Part shown: piece by piece, positions 48,900 through 58,164 of the stretch
Layout of the letters: each line of letters opens with the position of its first letter
Position numbering within the stretch: position 1 is the first letter of the stretch
Assembly (NCBI RefSeq): GCF_019799965.1
Contig: NZ_JABGCJ010000001.1
Location: forward strand, 620,001 to 684,000
Direction: 5' to 3'
DNA: 64,000 bases
Origin: Modestobacter italicus
Lineage (GTDB): Bacteria; Actinomycetota; Actinomycetes; Mycobacteriales; Geodermatophilaceae
Notes under the pieces: generated by a model
The model's database searches: none
What the model was told of the DNA's origin: nothing
The model's input: the letters and a program-made list of their open reading frames with translations, nothing else
Translations under genes and position numbers: made by a program

Positions 48900-51800
48900 T
48901 CACGCGCCCGCTTCTTCCATCTTGCTCGGGTCCTCGTCCGGGGCGCGGCCGTTGATGCCCACCCGCCCGGACTTCACCCCGGCCCGCATCCGGTAGCCCT
49001 CGACGAACTCCAGCAGCTCCGGCCCGCGGGGCCGGCGCCCCGGGATGATGTCCGCGGTGCTGACCTTGTCCTCCTGGATGTGGGTGTTCGCGTCGAGCAC
49101 GATGCCCAGCAGGTCGTTGGCGTTGTCGCCGGTCGACAGGCCCGCGTACGACCAGTGGTAGGGCATGCCGATCTGGTGCACGATCTGCCCGTTGCCCACC
49201 TTGATCGGCCGGATCCGCTCGGTGACCAGCACCTTCGCCTCGATCGCCGACCGCGCGCTGACCAGGGTGGCGAACTCGCCGTTGGTCAGGCCGCGCAGCT
49301 CGGCCAGCTCCGGGCTCACCTCCACGAAGAACTCCGGCTGGAGCTCCGACAGGTAGGGCAGCGTGCGGCTCATCCCGCCGGCGGTGTGGTGCTCGGTCAG
49401 CCGGTAGGTGGTCACCTGGAACGGGAAGACCTCGCTGCGCGAGGGGTTCTCCCGGTTCCACGGACCGGCGATGCGCTCGATCGTCGGGTTGGACTGCGTC
49501 CCGTAGAGGGCGTTCTCCACCACCGACTCGGCCGGCTCGTAGTGCGTCGGCAGCGGGCCGTCGGTCAGCCCGGCCGGCGCGTACAGCCAGGCCTTCCCGT
49601 CGCCCTGCATGATGAACGGGTCGACGCCGGAGATCGCGTCCTGCGCCTTCGCCCCCTCCGGCGGCTGGTAGTCCGGCCGCTTGGTGGCCTCGAAGTCGGG
49701 GACGTCCTCACCGGTCCAGCGACCGGACTCCTCGTCCCACCACACGTACTTCTTGCGCTCGCTCCACGGCTTGCCCTCGGGGTCGGCCGAGGCGCGGTTG
49801 TAGAGCATCCGCCGGTTGGCCGGCCAGGCCCAGCCCCACTCGGAGGCGACCGAGCCCTGCTCGCGGTGCGACTTGCGCCGGGCGGCCTGGTTCACCTCGT
49901 CGGCGTAGACCCCGGTGTAGATCCAGCAGCCACCGCTGGTCGACCCGTCGGCCTTCATCTCCGTGTAGGAGCTCAGCGCCCTGCCGTCGGGGCCGACGCC
50001 GTTGATCTCGCGCAGCACCGCCGCGGCGTCGGGGTCCTGCGTCTCCCCGATCGTCGGGTAGTCCCAGGTCATGTTCTGCAGCGCCTGGTCCTTCGGGTCG
50101 GTCGACCCGGCCAGCCGCTCGCGCAGGATGCGGCCCAGGTGGAAGTAGAACCAGAGGTCGCTGCGGGCGTCCATCGGCGGCTCGACCGCCTTGTGGCGCC
50201 ACTGCAGCAGCCGCTGCGTCTGGGTGAAGGTGCCCTCCTTCTCCACGTGCGTGGCCGCCGGCATGAAGAAGACCTCGGTTCCGATCGTCTCGGGGGCCAT
50301 CTCCCCCGACTCGATCTCCGGGCCCTCCTTCCAGAAGGTCGCCGACTCGATCATCTGCAGGTCGCGCACGACCAGCCAGTCCAGGTTGGCCAGCCCGAAC
50401 CGGTTCATCTTGCCGTTGGGGTGCCCCACTGAGGGGTTCTCCCCGACCAGGAAGTAGCCGTGCACCTTGCCGGCGATCATGTCGGCGATCGTGCGGTAGG
50501 AGCTGTGGTCGCCGTTGATCTTCGGGAGCCAGTCGAACCCGAAGTCGTTCTCCGGCTGCGCCGCGTCGCCGAACCAGGCCTTGAGCAGGCTCACCATGTA
50601 GGCGTCCATGTTGCCCCAGAAGCCGGCCTTGCCCGCGCTCGCGGCGACGTAGTCGGCCAGCGAGAGGTGCTGCGCGGCGTGCGGCATCGGCAGGTAGCCG
50701 GGCAGCAGGTTGAACAGCGTCGGGACGTCGGTCGAGCCCTGGATCGACGCGTGCCCGCGCAGCGCCATGATCCCGCCGCCGGGGCGGCCCATGTTGCCCA
50801 GCAGGGTCTGCAGGATCGACGCCGTCCGGATGTACTGCGCGCCGACGCTGTGCTGCGTCCAGCCCACCGAGTACACCCACGCGGTGGTGCGCTCCCGGTT
50901 GCTGTTCGACGTGACCCACTTGGCCACCTGCTCGAAGACCGCGGGCTCGATGCCGGTGACCTCGGCGACCATCTCCGGGGTGTAGCGGGCGAAGTGCCGC
51001 TTGAGCACCTGGAACACCGTGCGGGGGTGCTGCAGGGTCTCGTCCCGCTTCGGCTTGCCCGGGATGGTGGGCCCGCCGCTGCCGGCGGCCTGCCCGCGGT
51101 CGGCGGCCTTCACCGACGGGTCGTCGTCGGTGGCCTCCTGCTCCGCGGCCCGCTTCGGGTCGTCGGCCTGGCCGGTCTCCTCCTCGCTGCCCTCCGTCGT
51201 GCTCTCGAAGGTGCCCGAGTAGCCCGGCTGGCCGGGGGACCGCTGCCCAGCGGCGGCGACCTGCTCAGCACCCTCGTACTGCCAGCTCGACTCGTCGTAC
51301 TGGCCGGTCTCGGGGTCGAAGCCGGAGAACAGGCCGTCGAGGTCCTCGGCGTCGACGAAGTCCTCACCGACCAGGGCGGCGGCGTTCGTGTAGGCGACCA
51401 CGTACTCCTTGAAGTACAGGTCGTTGTCCAGCACGTACTTGATCAGCCCGCCCAGGAAGGCGATGTCGGTGCCCATCCGGATGGGGACGTGCAGGTCGGC
51501 GATCGCGCTGGTGCGGGTGAACCGCGGGTCGATGTGGATGATCTTGGCGCCCTTGGCCTTCGCCTCGGACACCCACTGGAACCCGACCGGATGGCACTCG
51601 GCCATGTTCGAACCCTCGATGACGATGCAGTCGGAGTTCGCCAGGTCTTCCAGGAAGTTGGTCGCGCCACCACGGCCGAACGAGGTCCCCAGACCGGGGA
51701 CCGTCGACGAGTGCTATATGCGGGCCTGGTTCTCGATCTGCACGGCGCCCAGGGCGCTGTACAGCTTCTTCATCAGGTAGTTCTCTTCGTTGTCCAGCGT

Positions 51801-52274
51801 CGCCCCGCCGAGGCTGGCCACGCCCATGGTGCGGTTGACGCGCTTGCCGGCGTCCTCGTCCTGCCAGCCCTTCTCCCGGGCCTCCAGCACCCGGTCGGCG
51901 ATCATCTCCATCGCCGTGTCCAGGTCCAGGTCCTCCCAGTCCGTGGCGTACGGACGGCGGTACTTGACCGTCGTGACCCGGGACGGGCTGGTGACCAGCT
52001 GCTTGCTGGCGCTGCCCTTGGGGCACAGCCGGCCGCGGCTGATCGGCGAGTCGGGGTCGCCCTCGATCTGCACGATCTGCTCGTCCTTGACGAACACCCG
52101 CTGGGCACAGCCCACCGCGCAGTACGGGCAGACGGACTTCACCACCCGGTCGGCCGTGGCCGTCCGGCTGACCACCTGCTCGGTGGCCTTGCTGCGGGCA
52201 GCATGGCCCCGGCCGAGCGGATCGGATCCAGTGAGCTGCCGGAACACCGGCCACGCGTCGAGCCACGTCTTCAC
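48900..52274 (-). CDS. fdhA: Formate dehydrogenase alpha subunit, selenoprotein with in-frame TAG read as Sec187
   Basis: Read through one TAG, this is a 1124-aa molybdopterin (bis-MGD) formate dehydrogenase. GTG at 52272-52274 starts KTWLDAWPVFRQL; the [4Fe-4S] motif uses Cys49, 52, 56 and 84. At codon 187 the frame reads Q-A-R-I-TAG-H-S-S-T-V-P-G-L, aligning with the Sec or Cys of E. coli FdnG (ARVUHGPTV) and actinobacterial Cys forms. The rest is intact: TSFGRGGATN, SNMAECHPVGFQWV, the C-terminal MopB-type domain. A SECIS hairpin follows the TAG. No Tat signal is seen, so it probably faces the cytoplasm. Without recoding it would yield only 186 residues lacking the active site. Confidence 0.95.
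51684..51702 (-). promoter_or_regulatory. Bacterial-type SECIS hairpin within fdhA
   Basis: In the mRNA, GGUCCCC and GGGGACC form a perfect 7-bp stem around the loop GGUCU, starting 12 bases after the UAG. The loop G-G-U begins at base 19 after the codon, the same place as GGUC in E. coli fdhF, where SelB binds. A lower extension (CGA/UCG with one bulged C) is possible. Codon choice supports selection for structure: Gly is GGU rather than the favoured GGC. Confidence 0.9.
51714..51716 (-). other. UAG selenocysteine codon of fdhA
   Basis: On the minus strand the triplet is TAG, in the same frame as both halves of fdhA, at the catalytic Sec/Cys position. It follows AUA, a very rare Ile codon in such a GC-rich genome. 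Published work reports tRNASec species with a CUA anticodon and UAG-directed selenoprotein synthesis in Geodermatophilus and Blastococcus, matching this case. No tRNASec, selA, selB or selD gene is present in the window. Confidence 0.92.
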
Positions 52275-52511
52275 GGCGACGAGCTTGCCACCCGATCGGG
52301 GACCACGCGCGTCCGGCTCCCCCCGCGCGTCGGGTCGACACGAGACCGTCATGACCGCGCAGCCGGCACGGGTCGGCCCGCGCCGCGGACGGCGGACGAC
52401 GGCCGCGCACCGTCCGCGCCCGGTCGTGCCCCCGGGCGGACCGGCGCGGCGATCGGCCCCGCCGGGCACCCGGGGCCAGTAGCGTCGGCCGGGACACCCA
52501 GGAGGCGCACC
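52275..52511. promoter_or_regulatory. Divergent promoter region of fdhA and the small Zn-ribbon ORF
   Basis: These 237 bases separate the two divergent starts. The interval is extremely GC-rich (long CGG/CCG runs) and no -10/-35 boxes or operator can be named. AGGAGG (52500-52505) at its right end is the ribosome site of the small plus-strand gene. Confidence 0.4.
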
Positions 52512-52748
52512 ATCTCGACCCACCCCGCAGGCTGCCCGGACGTCCACCCCGACTGCGCGTGTGCAGGCGACGAACAGCTGCACACCGCGCGCACCCAGCA
52601 GCTCACCGAGGCGCCGGAGGACCCGGCGGCGTCGGTCGACTGCCCCGAGTGCGGCGAACCCAGCAGCCCGCTGCGCATCGTCACCTGGGGGCACTGCCGC
52701 GCCTGCCGCACCGCCGACTCCCGGGCGGTCCAGCCGCTGCGCTGGTAG
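52512..52748 (+). CDS. Small Cys-rich Zn-ribbon protein with probable ATC start
   Basis: A 78-aa frame contains GCPDVHPDCACAG, VDCPECGEPSSP and GHCRACRTADSRA, i.e. a CPxC...CxxC zinc-ribbon-like pair plus an N-terminal Cys/His cluster. Codon bias is strong and gene-like. There is no ATG/GTG/TTG in frame before the first Cys motif; a perfect AGGAGG lies six bases before ATC (52512), which I take as a rare non-canonical start. CTG at 52578 is an alternative but would remove the N-terminal cluster. It is divergent from fdhA and ends in TAG, 82 bases before the EAL gene. Family and role unknown. Confidence 0.55.
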   Translation: MSTHPAGCPDVHPDCACAGDEQLHTARTQQLTEAPEDPAASVDCPECGEPSSPLRIVTWGHCRACRTADSRAVQPLRW

Positions 52749-52830
52749 CAGGGCGGCCCACCCCTCTCCTTCGGGTGAGGCGCCGGCCACACCGGTCCAG
52801 TGCGGACGGCGTCGTCCCGACAACTGACCG

Positions 52831-55509
52831 GTGACCTCTGGAGTCCTCGCCGCACCGGCGCGGGCCGTGGCCGCACCGGCGACGGGCGGCACGGCCCCCC
52901 TCGCCGTGGGCCGTCAGCTGCTCCTCGTGCTGGCCCTCGCCGCCCTGACCACCGTCTCCGGTCTCGGCCCGTCGGGCGGCGAGCTGCTGCCCGTCGCGCT
53001 GAACTTCCTGGTGATCGTCGGCGCGACCGTCGTCATCGCCCGGTCGGCCCCGCACACCGCCCACCCCGCCGGCTGGCGCTGGTACGCGGTGGCCGTCGCC
53101 CTCGGCGGCGGGGGCGCGGCGCTCGCCGCCGTCCTGATGCCCTGGGGTCAGACCGCGCTGGGCAGCATCCCCGGCCAGCTGGTCATCGTGCTGGCCATCG
53201 CCCAGATGCTCGACCGGCCGTCACTGCTCGCGGCCCGCGCCCAGCTGGCGACGTCCCTGGTGCTGTTCGTCCTGGCCGACCTGCTGACCGTGCACACGAT
53301 CTACCACCTGACCATCGCCGACCGTGGGCTGCTCTCCATGGCCCAGACCGTCAGCTTCTTCGCCCTGCTGTTCAGCATCGCGCTGGGCACCGGCTTCTCG
53401 CTGCTGATGATGTCGGTCGCCCGCGCGGCCGGACGGCGGGTCGCCGGCCTGGTCTTCGCCTCCCAGTGCGCCGCCTCCTCCGCCGGAGCGCTGTCGGCGA
53501 TCACCGCCGGGCCGCAGCTGCTGCAGTACCTGGCCTGCGGGGCCAGCGTGCTGGGCCTGGGGCTGGTGACCGTGGCCTGCCGCGCCGACCGGCCGGTCGC
53601 CGCGTGCCCCCGGGAGCTGCAGCTGCCCACCGCCTCGACCCTCGGCTCGCTGCTCCCGCACGCCACCGCCGTGGTCGGCGGCTCGCTGCTGCTGCTCAGC
53701 GTGCCGTTGACCGGCGAGATCACCATCTTCGGCACCAGCCTCGCGATGCTCGGGCTGGGCGTGCTCTTCGCGCACCAGACCGTCAGCTGGCGCACCCAGC
53801 TGCGGCTGACCGGCGACCTGCGGCGCAGCGAGGCGTGGTTCCGCACGCTGGTGCGCAGCAACGCCGACTCCGTGCTGATCCTCGACGACCGGCTCGACGT
53901 GCAGTGGGTCTCCCCCGCGATCACCGACCTGCTCGGCATGGACCCGCAGGACATCATCGGCGGGCCGGTCACCGCCGCCGTCCACCCGGACGACGTACCC
54001 GGCCTGGTCGCCGCGCTGAGCACCCACGACACCGACCCCACCGAGACCAAGACCCGCACGGCCCGGGTGCGGCACGAGGACGGCCGCTGGCGGCTGATCC
54101 AGGCCCAGGTGCGCGACCTGCGCAGCGACCCCGACGTCGGCGCCCTGGTGCTCTACTGCCGGGACGTCAGCCGCGACGACCCCGGGCCGGCCGACGAGCC
54201 CGACCTCGCCGTCAGCACCACCGACCCGGCCACCGGCCTGCCCAACCGCTCCGCGCTCACCCAGCGACTCGCGGCGACCCTGCGGGCGCCCGGCGCCCGG
54301 CCGGCGTCGCTGGTCGTGCTCGGCGTCGACGGGCTGCCCACCGGCGCGGACGTCGCCGTGCTGCGCGAGCTGACCACCCGCTGCTCCCGCGTCCTGCGCG
54401 GCGACGACTGGCTGGCCCGCGCCGGGGCCGGCGACTTCGCCGTCCTGGTCGACGGCACGATCGCCGACGCCGAGGTGGTCGCCGGACGGCTGGTCGCCGC
54501 GGTCGAGCCGGTCGCCACCGCCGGCGGCACCCTGCGGCTGACCGCCGCGGCCGGGGTCACCCCGCTGCCCGCGGACGCCGACCCGGGTGAGGCGTTGCGC
54601 TGGGGCGACCTGGCGCTGCGCAGCGCCCGCGCGGCCGGCCCGGGCCGGGTCCGCCGCCACTCCGACGCGCTGCGGATCACCCAGGACCGCGAGGAGCAGC
54701 TGCGCACCGACCTGGACCACGCCCTCGCCGCCGGCCAGCTCCGGCTGGTCTACCAGCCCGTCGTCGACCTGGCGCTGCACCGCACCACCTCGGTCGAGGC
54801 CCTGCTGCGCTGGCGGCACCCGGTGTACGGGGAGGTCTCGCCGGCGGAGTTCGTGCCGCTGGCCGAGGAGTCGGCACTGATCACCGAGCTGGGCCGCTGG
54901 GTGCTCGCCGAGGCCACCGCCACGGTCGCCGCGCTGCCGCACGCCGAGCTGGGTGTGGCCGTCAACGTCTCGGCCCGGCACGTGCGCAGCGGGGAGCTCG
55001 TCGCCGACGTGCTGGCCGCGCTGGAGTCCAGCGGGCTGTGCGCCTCCCGGCTGGTCCTGGAGATCACCGAGTCGGTGCTGCTGGACGACGACCACGTGAC
55101 CGACGACCTGGCCGCGCTGCGCCGGATGGGCGTGCGGATCGCCGTCGACGACTTCGGCACCGGCTGGTCGTCGCTGGCCTACCTGGTCGGCCTGCCGATC
55201 GACGTGCTCAAGATGGACCGCCAGTTCCTCGCCGACGTGGAGACCGACCCGCAGCGCCGGGCGCTGTGCAGCTCCGTGCTGCACCTGGGCACCAGCCTCG
55301 GCCTGGCCGTGGTCGTCGAGGGCGTGGAGACCGAGACCGAGCTGCAGCTGCTGCGCGACATGGGCCACCGCTACATCCAGGGCTTCCTGCTGGCCCGCCC
55401 GCTGGACGTCGCCGCCCTGCCCACCCAGCTGCCCGGCCTCACCGACGCGACCGTCGCCGGCCTGCCCGCCCCCGGGCGGGACGAGGACGGCGACGGGGTG
55501 CCGACGTGA
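52831..55509 (+). CDS. Membrane PAS-GGDEF(degenerate)-EAL protein, probable c-di-GMP phosphodiesterase
   Basis: The 892-aa protein (GTG start) has about nine membrane helices (residues 25-310), a PAS domain (about 325-445, ILDDRLDVQWVSPAITDLLG), a GGDEF fold whose signature is reduced to LARAGAGDFAVLV (about 528-538), and an intact EAL domain. EAL residues present are VEALLRWRHP (about 655), NVSARHV, LEITESVLL, DDFGTGWSSL, LKMDRQFL, VVEGVETETEL and IQGFLLARPL. So it should hydrolyse c-di-GMP but not make it. Its TGA overlaps the GTG of the next gene, which has the opposite pattern. Confidence 0.9.
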   Translation: MTSGVLAAPARAVAAPATGGTAPLAVGRQLLLVLALAALTTVSGLGPSGGELLPVALNFLVIVGATVVIARSAPHTAHPAGWRWYAVAVALGGGGAALAAVLMPWGQTALGSIPGQLVIVLAIAQMLDRPSLLAARAQLATSLVLFVLADLLTVHTIYHLTIADRGLLSMAQTVSFFALLFSIALGTGFSLLMMSVARAAGRRVAGLVFASQCAASSAGALSAITAGPQLLQYLACGASVLGLGLVTVACRADRPVAACPRELQLPTASTLGSLLPHATAVVGGSLLLLSVPLTGEITIFGTSLAMLGLGVLFAHQTVSWRTQLRLTGDLRRSEAWFRTLVRSNADSVLILDDRLDVQWVSPAITDLLGMDPQDIIGGPVTAAVHPDDVPGLVAALSTHDTDPTETKTRTARVRHEDGRWRLIQAQVRDLRSDPDVGALVLYCRDVSRDDPGPADEPDLAVSTTDPATGLPNRSALTQRLAATLRAPGARPASLVVLGVDGLPTGADVAVLRELTTRCSRVLRGDDWLARAGAGDFAVLVDGTIADAEVVAGRLVAAVEPVATAGGTLRLTAAAGVTPLPADADPGEALRWGDLALRSARAAGPGRVRRHSDALRITQDREEQLRTDLDHALAAGQLRLVYQPVVDLALHRTTSVEALLRWRHPVYGEVSPAEFVPLAEESALITELGRWVLAEATATVAALPHAELGVAVNVSARHVRSGELVADVLAALESSGLCASRLVLEITESVLLDDDHVTDDLAALRRMGVRIAVDDFGTGWSSLAYLVGLPIDVLKMDRQFLADVETDPQRRALCSSVLHLGTSLGLAVVVEGVETETELQLLRDMGHRYIQGFLLARPLDVAALPTQLPGLTDATVAGLPAPGRDEDGDGVPT

Positions 55510-58133
55510 GCGACCCGGCGAGGTCCGACCGCGCCCCCCTGTCCCCGCTGCTGCTGGCACTGCTGCTCACGCTGGCCGGCATCGCGGTGACCGTGCCGTT
55601 CAGCCCGGCCGGCGCCCTCCCCCGGTGGGACGACCTGGTGCTCGCCGCGGCCGGCGTGTGGGCGGCGGCGCACGGCAGGCGGCTCACCCGCCGGCTCCAG
55701 GGCCGGGACCGGCTGCCGTGGCTGGTGCTCAGCGGCAGTGCCCTGCTGTTCGGGGTGGCCGGCCTGCTCAGCGGGTTCGGCATCGGCGGCAGCATCGGCC
55801 CGGTCGGCATCGGCGAGTGCCTGGTCCTGGTCGCCGCCCTCGGCCCCACGGTGAGCGCCGCGCTCATCGGCGGACGGGTCCGCGGCACGCGCTGGCCGGT
55901 GCTGGTGGTCGACGGCGCGATGGTGACCGTCGCCCTGGTCATCGTCGCCGACGTGCTGGTGCTCTCCCCCGCCCTGACCCCCGGCGCGATCAGCCCGGGC
56001 CTGCAGCCGCTGGTGCTCGCCTACGGCATCTACCCGGCGGTCGCCGTCGGCCTGGTCGGTGCGCTGTGCACCGTCTCCACCGCCGGCGTCCGGCGCCCGG
56101 CCACCGCCATGATCGTGATGACCGGCCTGCTCGGCGTCGCCGCCAGCTGCCTGGCCCTCCAGGTGCTGCGGCCCGGCGGGCTGTGGAGCGCGGCCGGTGA
56201 CGTCGCGATCGCCGGTGCGCTCGTGGTCGGCGTCCGGGCCGTGCAGCTGGCCGCCGCCGCGCCCGCGGCCGACGAGCGCGACACCCCGGTGGTCAACACC
56301 GCCGGGGTGGCCGTCGACGTGCTGGCGCTGGGCGGCGTCCCGGTCACGCTGGTCCTCGCGCTGCTGCTGGACCTGCCCATCGGCACCGGCGAGATCTCCT
56401 GCACCGCAGCGCTCATCGGGCTGCTGCTGCTGCGCCTGGTCCTGCGCATCCGGGACAGCGGCCGCATCCAGGCCGACCTGGTGCGCAGCGAGGAGGACTT
56501 CCGCGGTCTGGTCGAGGCCAGCTCCGACGGCCTGGCGATCATCGACACCGACCTGCGGCTGGAGTTCACCTCCCCGGCCGCCCGCACCCTGCTCGGCCTC
56601 CTCCCCGGCAGCGACCGGCACCCCGTGCTGCTCGACCTGCTGGTCGAGGAGGACCGCGAGCGGGTCCGGGCGGAGCTCACCTGCGCCGCCGGACCGGTCG
56701 CCCAGGCCGTGCACCTGCGCGTCCCGGTGCCCGGCGCCGAGCCGCGGGAGCTGGAGGTCACCCACCACGAGCGGCCCGGCAGCGGCCGGCGGGTGCTGCA
56801 CCTGCGCGACGCCACCACCCGCCGCCGGCGCGAGCGCGAGCTGGAGCGGATGGCCTTCACCGACCACCTGACCCGGCTGCCCAACCGGGCGATGCTCTTC
56901 CGCGAGATGGCGGCGCCGGCCACCGGTGACCGGTCCCTGCTGGTGCTGGACCTGGACGGCTTCAAGGCCGTCAACGACTCCGCCGGCCACGAGTCCGGCG
57001 ACCTCCTGCTCGTCGAGGTGGCCCGGCGCCTGGGCGGCCTGGTGCGCGCCGACGACCTGGTCGCCCGGCTCGGCGGCGACGAGTTCGCCGTGCTGCTGGC
57101 CGGCGCCGAGGACGCCGCCGTCGAGGCCGCCCAGCGGGTGGTGGACGTGCTCGCCCGCCCCTACCGGGTCGGCGACCGCACCTTCGGTGTCGGCGCCAGC
57201 GTGGGCCTGTGCCGGGTGCACCCCGGCGGCGGTCAGCTCGCCTTCCGCCAGGCCGACACCGCCCTGCGGGCCGCGAAGCAGGCCGGCAAGGGCTGCTGGC
57301 GGGTGCACACCGAGGACCGGGTGGCCCAGGCCGCGGCCACCAGCTCACTCGCGACCGCCCTGGCCGACGGCGACGTCCAGCTCCGCTTCGACACGATCGC
57401 CAACGGCGACACCGGCATCCTCGCCGCGCTGCACGCCCAGCCGGTCTGGGTGCACCCCGAGCTCGGCGTGCTGCCCGCCGCCGAGCTGTGGGCCGCCGCC
57501 GAGCGCCAGGGCCAGACCGCGGCCCTGCAGCGGTGGCTGATCACCCGGGCCTGCGCCGACGCGGCCGAGCTCGACGACCAGCTGCTGGTCGCCGTCGACC
57601 TGCCCGCCGGGCTGGTGCACGCCGACGAGCTGCCCGGCGAGGTGGCCACGGCCCTGGCCGCCGCCGGTCTGGCGCCACCCCGGCTCACCCTGTTCGTCAC
57701 CGAGGAGGTGCTGCAGACCTCCTCGGCCGCGCTCATCCCGGCGCTGCACGCCGTGCACCGCACCGGGGTCCGGCTCGGGCTGGACGACTACGGCATGGGC
57801 TCCACGCTGTGGTCCCAGCTCGCCCGGCTGCCCCTGGAGGTGGTCATGGTCGACGTCCGCACCCTCTCCGCCGGCGGCGAGCGCGACCGCACCCTCGAGC
57901 TGCTCGGCGCGATCGGCCGCAGCGCCCGCGGGTTCGAGGTCTCCACCGTGGCGAAGGAGATCGGCTCCCCGCAGCTGCTCCACGACCTGCGCGTGCAGGG
58001 CGTGGTCGCCGTCTCCGGCCCCGTGCTGCCCAGCGGGCTGACCGCCGCGCAGGCCGCCGCCCTGCTGCGGCACCCGTCGTCGGCGGTGGTGGCACCCCTC
58101 CCGGCGCCCCGGCCGCGCGCCGAGGTGTCGTGA
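55506..58133 (+). CDS. Membrane PAS-GGDEF-EAL(degenerate) protein, probable diguanylate cyclase
   Basis: The 875-aa protein starts at GTG 55506 (GTGA overlap). About ten helices (residues 15-315) are followed by a PAS domain (about 330-440) and an intact GGDEF domain: TDHLTRLPNRAMLF, LLVLDLDGFKAVND and VARLGGDEFAVLLAG (about 520-530). The EAL-like domain has lost its signature: LHAQPVWVHPE stands where EALLRWRHP should be, VDLPAGLV replaces the Asn motif and GLDDYGMGSTLW replaces DDFGTG. It should therefore make c-di-GMP, with the EAL part as a sensor. Paired with the preceding phosphodiesterase, it suggests an opposing two-gene switch. Confidence 0.9.
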   Translation: MSDPARSDRAPLSPLLLALLLTLAGIAVTVPFSPAGALPRWDDLVLAAAGVWAAAHGRRLTRRLQGRDRLPWLVLSGSALLFGVAGLLSGFGIGGSIGPVGIGECLVLVAALGPTVSAALIGGRVRGTRWPVLVVDGAMVTVALVIVADVLVLSPALTPGAISPGLQPLVLAYGIYPAVAVGLVGALCTVSTAGVRRPATAMIVMTGLLGVAASCLALQVLRPGGLWSAAGDVAIAGALVVGVRAVQLAAAAPAADERDTPVVNTAGVAVDVLALGGVPVTLVLALLLDLPIGTGEISCTAALIGLLLLRLVLRIRDSGRIQADLVRSEEDFRGLVEASSDGLAIIDTDLRLEFTSPAARTLLGLLPGSDRHPVLLDLLVEEDRERVRAELTCAAGPVAQAVHLRVPVPGAEPRELEVTHHERPGSGRRVLHLRDATTRRRRERELERMAFTDHLTRLPNRAMLFREMAAPATGDRSLLVLDLDGFKAVNDSAGHESGDLLLVEVARRLGGLVRADDLVARLGGDEFAVLLAGAEDAAVEAAQRVVDVLARPYRVGDRTFGVGASVGLCRVHPGGGQLAFRQADTALRAAKQAGKGCWRVHTEDRVAQAAATSSLATALADGDVQLRFDTIANGDTGILAALHAQPVWVHPELGVLPAAELWAAAERQGQTAALQRWLITRACADAAELDDQLLVAVDLPAGLVHADELPGEVATALAAAGLAPPRLTLFVTEEVLQTSSAALIPALHAVHRTGVRLGLDDYGMGSTLWSQLARLPLEVVMVDVRTLSAGGERDRTLELLGAIGRSARGFEVSTVAKEIGSPQLLHDLRVQGVVAVSGPVLPSGLTAAQAAALLRHPSSAVVAPLPAPRPRAEVS

Positions 58134-58164
58134 CCGGGCAGCCGTGTCACCCGATACTGGCGCG

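Noticed and set aside
48900-51605. A separate gene starting at MAECHPVGFQW (ATG 51605)
   Set aside because: This start lies inside the molybdopterin domain and the reading frame is open and homologous right back to the TAG, so it is the second part of fdhA.
51714-51716. TAG in fdhA as a nonsense mutation making a pseudogene
   Set aside because: Everything else in the gene is intact on both sides, the TAG is precisely at the Sec/Cys catalytic codon, a SECIS hairpin follows at canonical spacing, fdhB and nrfD are intact, and related genera are known to use UAG for Sec.
50460-52748. A 762-residue plus-strand ORF antisense to fdhA
   Set aside because: It is the shadow of fdhA, Arg/Leu/Val-rich with no motifs. 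Only its last 78 codons form a plausible separate gene.
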